DNA of 64,000 bases from Sporosarcina pasteurii (GTDB lineage Bacteria; Bacillota; Bacilli; Bacillales_A; Planococcaceae): assembly GCF_041295575.1 (NCBI RefSeq), contig NZ_CP160452.1, forward strand, positions 496,001 to 560,000, in the 5' to 3' direction. The notes beneath the pieces were generated by a model. That model ran no database searches. It had not been told where the DNA came from and saw only the letters and a program-made list of their open reading frames with translations. Below, piece by piece: positions 27,458 to 34,791 of the stretch. Both the position numbers and the translations under genes were made by a program. Within the stretch, counting starts at the first letter, position 1. Every line of letters begins with the position of its first letter.

Positions 27458-27517
27458 TGGTTGCGTAAGGAAATAGTTTGTGTGAAACAAGCAGAGTAGG
27501 AAGGATATTAAAAGGGG

Positions 27518-27561
27518 TTGACCTCTCTTTTTTTGACTACTAATATACCCATGGGGGTAGT
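27518..27561 (+). promoter_or_regulatory. Second promoter with C/G-tract palindrome at -10
   Basis: TTGACC, 17 bases, TAATAT (27541-27546), running directly into TATACCCATGGGGGTA (27544-27559), an imperfect inverted repeat of the same TACCC...GGGTA type as the one 100 bases upstream. Likely start region for the butanediol-dehydrogenase-like gene, with the repeat as operator. Confidence 0.5.
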
Positions 27562-27610
27562 CTTGTTTTTAGGTTGAAATAATTAAAGATTTTAGGAGAG
27601 TGAATAATTG

Positions 27611-28660
27611 ATGAGAGCAGCAGTTTGGCATCATGCAAATGATATACGAGTTGAAGAAAAAGAAGTGAAAGACGTTGGCGTGAGTGATGTATTGGTGCGG
27701 GTTGCGTGGACCGGTATTTGTGGAAGCGACTTGCATGAATATGAAGAAGGACCGGTCCTCATCCCTTCAAATGGTCCTGATCCTTTGACGAATCAAGAAG
27801 CACCCTTAACGCTTGGACATGAGTTTTCAGGTGTAGTTGAAGCAGTTGGTTCAGATGTGACTGGGGTTAAAGCAGGGGATCGGGTTGCAATCAACCCATT
27901 AATCACATACGGTAAAAAACCATCCGCATATGACATTTACGATGGATTTACATTTGTAGGCCTCGGTTCAGACGGTGGGTTTGCGGACTACGCAGTCGTA
28001 AATGAAAAGAATGTTTACAAGCTGCCGGAAGGTATGTCGCTGGAAGAAGGTGCACTTGTTGAACCAACGGCTGTAGCAGTTCAAGCAATAAAAGAAGGCG
28101 GCTTGCAATCGGGACAAACAGTGGCGATTTTTGGCGCAGGACCAATTGGACTCGTTACAATTGCTGCTGCGAAGGCGCAAGGAGCTTCGAAAATCGTTGT
28201 ATTTGATTTGTCAGAAGAGCGCCTAGAAAAAGCAAAAGCAATCGGTGCAACTCATATTATTAATTCAGGAAAAGTAGATCCGTTAGAAGCTGCAAAAGAG
28301 ATCGAACCTGAAGGCTATGACGTTGCATTTGAAGTAGCAGGGGTAGAAATCACGTTAAATCAAGCAATTAAAATTACAAAATCACGCGGAACAGTCGTTA
28401 TCGTATCGATTTTTCCGAAGACGGTTTCTTTCGATCCTATGGACTTAACCACTACCGGAGTTAAAATTACATCGACGCTGGCGTATGAACGTGAAGTGTT
28501 TCAGAAAACGATTGACCTAATGGCTTCTGGCGATATAGATGTAAAAGAAATTATAACAAGCCGAATCGAATTGGAAGACATTATTGAAAAAGGGTTTAAA
28601 GCGTTAACAAGCGATAAGTCGCAAGCAAAAATACTTGTGAAATTAAGCGGTGAACAATAA
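27611..28660 (+). CDS. bdhA: 2,3-butanediol dehydrogenase-like zinc alcohol dehydrogenase
   Basis: About 349 residues, zinc-dependent MDR family. Catalytic zinc residues are in WTGICGSDLHEY and LGHEFSGVVEAVG, and the NAD-binding motif is AIFGAGPIGLVTI. The insert EGPVLIPSNGPDPLTNQEAP is typical of (R,R)-butanediol dehydrogenases of Bacillus. Notably the usual four-cysteine structural zinc lobe is absent, as in that group. It should reduce acetoin to 2,3-butanediol or the reverse. ATG 27611 is preferred; TTG 27608 would add one residue. Two unusual promoters precede it. Confidence 0.85.
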   Translation: MRAAVWHHANDIRVEEKEVKDVGVSDVLVRVAWTGICGSDLHEYEEGPVLIPSNGPDPLTNQEAPLTLGHEFSGVVEAVGSDVTGVKAGDRVAINPLITYGKKPSAYDIYDGFTFVGLGSDGGFADYAVVNEKNVYKLPEGMSLEEGALVEPTAVAVQAIKEGGLQSGQTVAIFGAGPIGLVTIAAAKAQGASKIVVFDLSEERLEKAKAIGATHIINSGKVDPLEAAKEIEPEGYDVAFEVAGVEITLNQAIKITKSRGTVVIVSIFPKTVSFDPMDLTTTGVKITSTLAYEREVFQKTIDLMASGDIDVKEIITSRIELEDIIEKGFKALTSDKSQAKILVKLSGEQ

Positions 28661-28690
28661 GCGGTAAACAATTACAATGGGTGACTAGGG

Positions 28691-28740
28691 TACCAGGTTC
28701 CGACACAATTTTTAAATCGTGTTGGAACCTGGTATTTTTA
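28691..28740 (+). terminator. Terminator after the dehydrogenase gene
   Basis: Long inverted repeat TACCAGGTTCC...GGAACCTGGTA, extended by ACAC/GTGT, with TTTTTA behind. The GGTACCAGG / GGTGCCAG words link it to the repeats that follow at once. Confidence 0.75.
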
Positions 28741-28741
28741 T

Positions 28742-28830
28742 GGTGCCAGTCACTCACTCAATTCGGACACTATTCTGAAACATGTGGAACTTGGTGCCAG
28801 TCACCCACACAATTTGGACGCTATTCTGAT
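28742..28830 (+). repeat. Two tandem copies of the GGTGCCAGTCAC repeat
   Basis: GGTGCCAGTCACTCACTC, AATTCGGACACTATTCTGA (28742-28779) and GGTGCCAGTCACCCACAC, AATTTGGACGCTATTCTGA (28793-28830). A third copy is at 56638. The second copy ends inside the 3' end of the sigma-factor gene. Confidence 0.7.
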
Positions 28831-29333
28831 AAATCTAAACCATATCCCCCCATTAACTTCCTCAATTTAACAATCACGCGCTCTCTTCTTTTTTTAATTG
28901 CCGCCACGGTAACGTTTGCTCGTTCCGCGCATTCTGCTTGCGTCAGTCTCTCGACAAAAATCCACTGGATAATCTCTTTCTCATTTTTCTTTAATTGTTC
29001 AAGTGCCTCGCCAAGTTTGTCTGACCTTCCATTGAATAGAGTAAGTCCTACTTCTTGATCAATTAATCCAACTAAAAAAGCATCCTCTGCTTGCATCATA
29101 TTTTCTTCAAACTGGTTTTCTCGTGTTAACAAATCAAGCATTGCGCCGCGTATACTTCTTGCTGCATAACCCGCAAAGTTTCCTTTACCTTCTTCAAAGC
29201 GTGTCCAGGCTTGCCATAAAGCAACTCGTCCAACTTGTATAAAATGTTCTTGATTACGGTAAATATTTAACTTGCGAATTGTAGCGTAAATCATCGGTTC
29301 AAATTGCGTTAATACTTTTTCAAAATCTGTCAA
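28821..29333 (-). CDS. Sigma-70 family RNA polymerase sigma factor (SigH/ComX-like)
   Basis: About 170 residues with only regions 2 and 4. Region 2 has FEPMIYATIRKLNIYRN, FIQVGRVALWQAWTRFEEGK and FAGYAARSIRGAM; region 4 has LKKNEKEIIQWIFVERLTQAECAE and VTVAAIKKRRERVIVKLRKL. This compact form resembles the alternative sigma factors linked with competence in Bacillota. TTG 29333 is seven bases after AGAAGGG; the longer frame from GTG 29381 would add 16 residues. It lies 0.7 kb from comK, divergent, which supports a competence or stress role (inference). No anti-sigma gene is adjacent. Confidence 0.8.
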   Translation of the reverse strand: MTDFEKVLTQFEPMIYATIRKLNIYRNQEHFIQVGRVALWQAWTRFEEGKGNFAGYAARSIRGAMLDLLTRENQFEENMMQAEDAFLVGLIDQEVGLTLFNGRSDKLGEALEQLKKNEKEIIQWIFVERLTQAECAERANVTVAAIKKRRERVIVKLRKLMGGYGLDLSE

Positions 29334-29381
29334 TTCATGGCCCTTCTGATCGTGCACGATACGTTTTATTCCCGGGTACAC

Positions 29382-30061
29382 TTATCGTAGGAGAATTAAC
29401 TTGAAGGAGCGAACGACTATTTTTGAACTATCCACGGGCGGTAAGTGATGAATGGTAACGCCATAAGTGATAAATGGCAGGGGGATACGTTAAGAATGAG
29501 TATATTTAATGAGATAAACATGAAACTCGAAACTAAATCACTTAATTTAAGTAGATATTAGTTCGAAAGTGTTAGACTTATCGGAATAAACAGGTATAAT
29601 AAGAGGTACAAGGAGGGAGGGGGTTTTATCAAACAGTGACTTATTGGCTACTTTTCGAGAAATAACCTATGGACAATTCGGGGAAGAGGTCCTGACAAAG
29701 GCATCTAGAAATGGGATGCAGTGCTGAAATAAGGGGGGGATTTTAAGTCGCAAGGTGTCCGACGGATTCGAACGAGAGTCGGGAAATAAGCTATACATAT
29801 TGGATGGAAGTGCCGCACTTTCATCAGCCATGAGTCATTTGAAATCAGAGAAGGAAGCGTATGAAGTTTCTAATAGATCATGATGCATGACAAGTGCAAT
29901 CATACATAGATGATCTTTCCGATTATTCAGTTGCGATTCAAATCTACTTGGATTTGGGACAGATAGTGGGGGACACAACCAAGTAGGAGTATTCCAACAT
30001 AGACTTAGTGTACTTCTGTTGATAAAAGATAGTAAGGATACATACAAAAGGGGGAAACAAT
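29382..30061. other. Long leader/intergenic region upstream of comK
   Basis: No complete gene seen. It contains a good promoter (29572-29600), then two short open stretches behind G-rich ribosome-binding-like tracts: one reading LLATFREITYGQFGEEVLTK up to TGA near 29724, the other SDGFERESGNKLYILDG up to TGA near 29882. They lack clear starts and look like gene fragments or leader sequence. Confidence 0.45.
29572..29600 (+). promoter_or_regulatory. Sigma-A-type promoter far upstream of comK
   Basis: TTAGAC, 17-base spacer, TATAAT. It is about 460 bases upstream of comK in the same direction, followed by an AGGAGGGAGGGGG tract. Confidence 0.5.
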
Positions 30062-30652
30062 GTGGAGATTTTGAGTGAATTTGTATTGAGGTACGAAACG
30101 ATTTTATTTCATCCTCAGTACGATGAGTTTGGAAATTTAATGACAGTGGTTATCGGAAATCAGGAGCCACTTTTGGTAGACATGCCACCTTCAAAGTTAA
30201 TTAATTATAATTTGAACTACTATGGTTCTAGCTTAGAAGGGGCTAATGCTGGCGCTAAAGCGGTTCTAGGAAAAATCAAAAGATGTCCAATTGTCGTAAA
30301 CGAAACACTCGGAATCTATTGGTTCCCCACTAAGTCGCCTAACAAGGAAGACTGCGTATGGATTGCCTTACATCATGTTAAAGAATATACAGGATTGGAA
30401 AAAGGGAAGACGATGGTGGTATTTACCAATGGCCGTTCAATTGTTTTTGACATAAGTATTTATTCATTCAATCAAAGAGTGCAGCGAGCGTATGAGTTAA
30501 AAGGGAAAATTGAAAGCAGAACGAAAGCGTTAGAATACCTAACTGTTGATCAGCAACAGCTTCTTTATTTGAATGAAAAGAGAAGAGAATATGCATTTGA
30601 AATGAATTCTGTGAATCTAGGTAAGCGTATGGAATTTAATATGAGGGTTTAA
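30062..30652 (+). CDS. comK: ComK-family competence transcription factor
   Basis: A 196-residue protein whose core matches ComK in order: NYYGSSLEGANAGAKAVLGK, CPIVVNETLGIYWFPTKSP, CVWIALHHVKEYTG and VVFTNGRSIVFDISIYSFNQ. In B. subtilis ComK binds AT-boxes as a tetramer of dimers and activates DNA-uptake genes and its own gene. The N-terminus is diverged, as is common. GTG start six bases after AAAGGGGGAAA. Its neighbour 0.7 kb away is a small sigma factor, and a secreted protease follows downstream. The assignment is from remembered motifs; I regard it as strong. Confidence 0.85.
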   Translation: MEILSEFVLRYETILFHPQYDEFGNLMTVVIGNQEPLLVDMPPSKLINYNLNYYGSSLEGANAGAKAVLGKIKRCPIVVNETLGIYWFPTKSPNKEDCVWIALHHVKEYTGLEKGKTMVVFTNGRSIVFDISIYSFNQRVQRAYELKGKIESRTKALEYLTVDQQQLLYLNEKRREYAFEMNSVNLGKRMEFNMRV

Positions 30653-30834
30653 AATCTGTATTGTTGACTAGCACCTTGGTGCTCCTTCACTCTTTTTTCA
30701 ATGGTTAGTTACACCTATTATGCAGGCTATGAATGAATCTTTAGACAATACCGTAATGATTCTAATTATTCATGCAAATCAATCTTCAATCATCTATACT
30801 AAAGATGATAAAGATGAATAGGGGGCATGAAACA

Positions 30835-32511
30835 TTGGTGAAAAAGAAAAGGTTTATCGTTCCATTGGTTTTATCGTCTGCGTTATTGGTCGGTTCTACC
30901 TCAGTAAGTAGTGTATTTGCACAGCCGGTTGATTCTACTGAACTTAGTAGTGTACAAGCTTCTAAGAAGTGGAACGAGCGGGCAAGCGTTCCTGTTTTTG
31001 TGAAGGAGCGACATGCGGAGAAATTCTCTTCTAGCAACTCTTCTAATGCACTTAATTATTTAAAGAAGAACCAGGGGAAAACTGGAATTAAAAATCCAGA
31101 TAAAAAGCTAAAAGTAAAAAAGACGGAAAAAGATGATCTGGGTATGACGCACGTACGTTTTAATCAGTCAATTAATGGCGTAAACGTGGAAGGATCCGAA
31201 GTCATTGTTCATTTCAATGAGGATCATGAAGTCGTAGCTGTCAACGGAAGAGTGAATGAGACCATTGACGATGAGGCCGTGGATACAACTGCCGCGATAA
31301 GCAGTGATGCTGCAGTTAAGAAAGCGCTGTCATCTGTTAACGCCCCGCAAGAGCTGACTTATGAGCCGACGACTGAGCTAGTTGTTTACCCTTTTGAAGA
31401 TGAAAACCATACGGCTTATAAGGTGAATGTGAACTTTATGGGGGACGAGCCTGGTAACTGGTTTGTCTTTGTCGATGCAAAAAGTGGAGAAGTGATTGAT
31501 CAGTATAATGGCATCATGCATGCAGATGAAATGAAAACACAAAATGGGGTTGGAATAGGCGTACATGGCGATCAACGGAAATTGCATATTAGCCAAGTGA
31601 AGGAACCGAAATCTGGCACTCAGTTTGCCTTAGCAGATTATGCGCATGAGGATCTTAAAGGGATATTCACATATGATTCCAAAAACGATACGGATACCCG
31701 GAATGATACGCTCTATATGGGGAATTCCGCTTCATTCAAAAGTGATTATGACCGAGCTGCTGTCGATGCACACTATAATTCTGAAAAAGTATATGAATAC
31801 TTTCTAAATGAACATGGCCGAAATTCACTTGATGATGAGGGGATGGAAATTACTTCCTACGTCCACTATGGTAACAATTATAATAATGCCTTCTGGAATG
31901 GACGTTGGATGACGTATGGTGATGGTGACGGAGAGTTCTTTATTTCACTTTCAGCTGCGCTTGACGTTACGGCTCATGAAATGACGCATGGGATTATCTC
32001 CCACACAGCCAATTTAGTATACCGGGACCAGCCTGGTGCATTAAATGAATCATTCGCTGACGTCTTTGGCGCAATCATTGATGAGAAAGATTGGGAAATC
32101 GGCGAGGACATTATGGCACCAGCAGCAATTGCGGAAGGTAACTGGAGACTACGCAGTTTGAGCGATCCAAATAGTGTTGTCGTGACTAATCCACAAAGAG
32201 CAGCTTATGGTAGTGGGGTTTATCCAGCCCATATGGATGAATATTATCATATGCCACGTAACGTAGATAACGGCGGTGTCCATGTGAACTCTTCTATCCC
32301 GAACCATGCTGCATACCTGATCGGGCAAGAAATTGGAAGAGAGAAATTAGGACAAATTTATTACCGCGCATTAACGGTTTACTTAACACCATATTCTGAG
32401 TTTAGTGATGCGCGTCAGGCAATCGTGCAGTCTGCAATTGATATTTATGGTGAGGGTAGCGCGGAAGAGGCTGCAGTTCATGCAGGGTTTGATGCGGTGG
32501 GGATTTATTGA
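30835..32511 (+). CDS. Thermolysin-family (M4) neutral metalloprotease precursor
   Basis: About 558 residues. A signal peptide (RFIVPLVLSSALLVGSTSVSSVFA) is followed by FTP and PepSY propeptide domains (to about residue 220), then the catalytic domain with the zinc motif VTAHEMTHGI, the second zinc ligand in ALNESFADVFGAIID, and the catalytic histidine region VDNGGVHVNSSIPNHAAYL. Secreted as a self-processing zymogen. TTG 30835 is eight bases after TAGGGGGC and puts the basic residues VKKKR at the N-terminus; the ATG at 30772 would give an improbable 21-residue extension. Shorter mature domain than Bacillus thermolysin by a few residues. Confidence 0.92.
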   Translation: MVKKKRFIVPLVLSSALLVGSTSVSSVFAQPVDSTELSSVQASKKWNERASVPVFVKERHAEKFSSSNSSNALNYLKKNQGKTGIKNPDKKLKVKKTEKDDLGMTHVRFNQSINGVNVEGSEVIVHFNEDHEVVAVNGRVNETIDDEAVDTTAAISSDAAVKKALSSVNAPQELTYEPTTELVVYPFEDENHTAYKVNVNFMGDEPGNWFVFVDAKSGEVIDQYNGIMHADEMKTQNGVGIGVHGDQRKLHISQVKEPKSGTQFALADYAHEDLKGIFTYDSKNDTDTRNDTLYMGNSASFKSDYDRAAVDAHYNSEKVYEYFLNEHGRNSLDDEGMEITSYVHYGNNYNNAFWNGRWMTYGDGDGEFFISLSAALDVTAHEMTHGIISHTANLVYRDQPGALNESFADVFGAIIDEKDWEIGEDIMAPAAIAEGNWRLRSLSDPNSVVVTNPQRAAYGSGVYPAHMDEYYHMPRNVDNGGVHVNSSIPNHAAYLIGQEIGREKLGQIYYRALTVYLTPYSEFSDARQAIVQSAIDIYGEGSAEEAAVHAGFDAVGIY

Positions 32512-32550
32512 GGTTGAAGAGTGGAAGGTTAATAGTGGGGGTGTTTTTCG

Positions 32551-32584
32551 AAGGCATGGATATTTTTTGTCTGTGCCTTTTTTG
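32551..32584 (+). terminator. Weak terminator after the protease gene
   Basis: AAGGCA and TGCCTT with a 17-base loop, followed by TTTTT. Confidence 0.5.
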
Positions 32585-33078
32585 TGATGAGGGTAGTCGT
32601 ATCTTGTATATCATATAATGCTCAGAGTTAGTTGTTAAGGTTGGAGTACGTTAAAAATTGGGTACCTATTATGAAAAGTAGATAGAGAATAACGCAAATA
32701 ACCATTGTTTTCAGGGTATAGAGAAGTAACAATCATAGAACTTCCAAACCCTCACCACTATAAAAGAGGAGCTGAAATCAATGGTTATATAGTCATTAAA
32801 TAAGTGTAGGGTACCTGTACTAGACACCATTCAGACAATACACTAAAATTGCATGAACAAATATAGAATTCATCTAGGTTAATATTTGGATGAAAATCTG
32901 GTTTACTACTGCAAATTGTTCATTGCTATTTGGTTCTTGCGCTTATACTCACTTGGATGTTGAAGTAAGATAATCCGGCGACCCATGAATTAGAATATTA
33001 TTATACCAATTTGTGTAATTAAATAATTCAATCTTCGCTAAAAACTTTATTTACAATGTTTTTATATCTATTCATTTA
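32585..33078. other. Intergenic region with repeat, no gene seen
   Basis: Contains a dispersed repeat copy (32804-32896). The rest shows stop codons in all frames and no recognisable feature. It is the left edge of the HEPN/intron/ATPase island. Confidence 0.6.
32804..32896 (+). repeat. Dispersed repeat copy
   Basis: GTGTAGGGTACCTGTAC, AGACACCATTCAGACAATAC, AAAATTGCATG, AATATAGAATTCATCTAGG and TTTGGATGAAA: shows both the front and rear modules of the family (compare 17807, 27307, 25967). Confidence 0.6.
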
Positions 33079-34293
33079 TTACTCATTACTGACGTAAGGA
33101 GTCTCTATTATTTTTATTTTGTCCTTGTAAGATTCAATAGTTTTATTTAGATTTAGTATATTAGTATCTTGTTCAATATAATGATAGTAGTACCTAGAAA
33201 TTTCAAATAGGGTTAGTATCTCTTTTGCTTCTTTAATAAAGTAGTCGTTTCTTTCTGGTACTATTCGTGGTAAGTAATGGACAAATAATTTAAAAATAGA
33301 TAGACTAGGTAAATTATTGTAGATGTTCTTACCGTTTATTATTGCTTTAAGGACGTCTTTTGCTGAATATTTAACAGCAGCATTGAACAATGTAAAAAAT
33401 TCTTCATCCGATATATTCTTCTCCACACAGTTATCATGCAATGTCTCAAGGTTAATGGTTCCGATTGGGAACTTCATAAAGCATTGAGATTGAAGTAAGT
33501 CTTTTAGTATATCTAAGCTTGATATTATTGATTTTTTTGAAATGCTTTCCCCAATCGTTCTGTATCTTTTATATTCCTCCCAGAAGAATAGTGATTCTTC
33601 TGCAAGATACAATAATTCATCATTTGTTGGATTTTGTATATCTTCAAATAATATGTCGAAACGATCTATGATTCTTTTAAGATTGTTCCAAATTAATTGC
33701 GGCAACTGCTCCTTGCGAATAATTCCATCTGCTTCAGGTAAAGCAACATTAGTACGTATAATACTGTCATTGTTTGAAAAAGACTTACTTTTACTATCAA
33801 AAAAAGATAGCATAGCAATATAAAACATCATATTTTCATTTACATTTTTCATTTTTTGCAAGTGAGTATCATTTAAGTCTCTAGAGTCTAGGGGAAAACC
33901 GCGTTCTAGTATAAAGCTTTTGTGATTTTCCTTCCAATCACTGTGAATAATTGTGTTCCTTAAATATTTTATTGCAAGATAATCATTTAATATTTCTTTA
34001 TCCGCATTTATGCCATTTTTTATAAAGGCTTCGTAAAGATTATTAATCTTTGAAAAGTTACTTTTATTCTTGTCAAAGAATCCACTTAGAATGTTATTGT
34101 CAATGTATTTAGACCATTGCTTAATCATAGATTCAATATTACCTATAATGAACACACAGTAAATTCTACTAAAAGATGCAGAGAATAGGTGGTGGGTTGT
34201 CTCCTTGAAAGGATGAGTCAACATCGCCTCTCTCATGTCATATAAATACAGGATATCATCAGAATATGTTTCTATAAATTCTTTGGGCTTCAT
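33079..34293 (-). CDS. HEPN-motif protein of unknown function, putative RNase
   Basis: A 404-residue mostly helical protein. Residues 30-120 look like a HEPN domain: an N-terminal helix with SRIYCVFIIGNIESMIKQW (conserved Glu in the first long helix) and YLAIKYLRNTIIHSDW, where Arg112-Asn...His117 fits the Rx4-6H active-site motif with the frequent Asn after Arg. HEPN proteins are metal-independent RNases in toxin, abortive-infection and CRISPR systems. The C-terminal 280 residues are helical and unrecognised, possibly repeats. AT-rich, divergent from the ATPase gene at 37416 across a group II intron. The RNase role is an inference. Confidence 0.6.
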   Translation of the reverse strand: MKPKEFIETYSDDILYLYDMREAMLTHPFKETTHHLFSASFSRIYCVFIIGNIESMIKQWSKYIDNNILSGFFDKNKSNFSKINNLYEAFIKNGINADKEILNDYLAIKYLRNTIIHSDWKENHKSFILERGFPLDSRDLNDTHLQKMKNVNENMMFYIAMLSFFDSKSKSFSNNDSIIRTNVALPEADGIIRKEQLPQLIWNNLKRIIDRFDILFEDIQNPTNDELLYLAEESLFFWEEYKRYRTIGESISKKSIISSLDILKDLLQSQCFMKFPIGTINLETLHDNCVEKNISDEEFFTLFNAAVKYSAKDVLKAIINGKNIYNNLPSLSIFKLFVHYLPRIVPERNDYFIKEAKEILTLFEISRYYYHYIEQDTNILNLNKTIESYKDKIKIIETPYVSNE

Positions 34294-34791
34294 AGAGCTA
34301 CTCCTTTACTTAGTTAATTCACTAATTTTATTGTTTAGTTAGTGTAATCTAATGATGAATCTAAATTTTATACTTCGGATTATATCCTTAACCACCTCCA
34401 CATCCTAATTTACTTTCTTCTATGGCATGCACTTATATTTTTATGAAACGATTTTCAAGCACCACAAGAATAAAGTAATCAGGGAGTCAGTAGGATAATT
34501 ATACCATATTACCAGAAGGTTTTGGAAATAGACTACATTCATTTCGAAACTAAAAGAAAAAACTGGATCAGTACCGGTTCATCCTTCATCTCAATAACAA
34601 TCAATTCGTGCAGTAGAACACATTTATTGTCAGACACTATTCAGACAGTACGCTAGCGCGACACGTTTCGCTATAAATGCCTACGGCATGAAATGCGAGA
34701 TTTCTTGAACCAAAAGAAATATAACTAATTAACTGTAGTTCGGAATGAAAGCCGTCATGTTGAGCCGAAACGAACTGTCTAATACTCCTGC
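34294..34791. other. 5' exon-side intergenic region of the intron
   Basis: No gene. It should contain the promoter of the HEPN gene and a repeat fragment at 34626-34660. Inverted repeat GCCTACGGCATG and AGCCGAAACG words occur, but no structure could be assigned. Confidence 0.5.
34626..34660 (+). repeat. Partial dispersed repeat copy
   Basis: ATTGTCAGACACTATTCAGACAGTACG-type sequence; front module only. Confidence 0.5.

Noticed and set aside
28681..29058. Plus-strand open frame of 125 residues across the terminator and repeats
   Set aside because: It runs through a terminator and two repeat copies and then antisense to the sigma factor.
29835..30047. Minus-strand open frame of 70 residues upstream of comK
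   Set aside because: No family likeness and no ribosome binding site; the plus strand has more convincing fragments.
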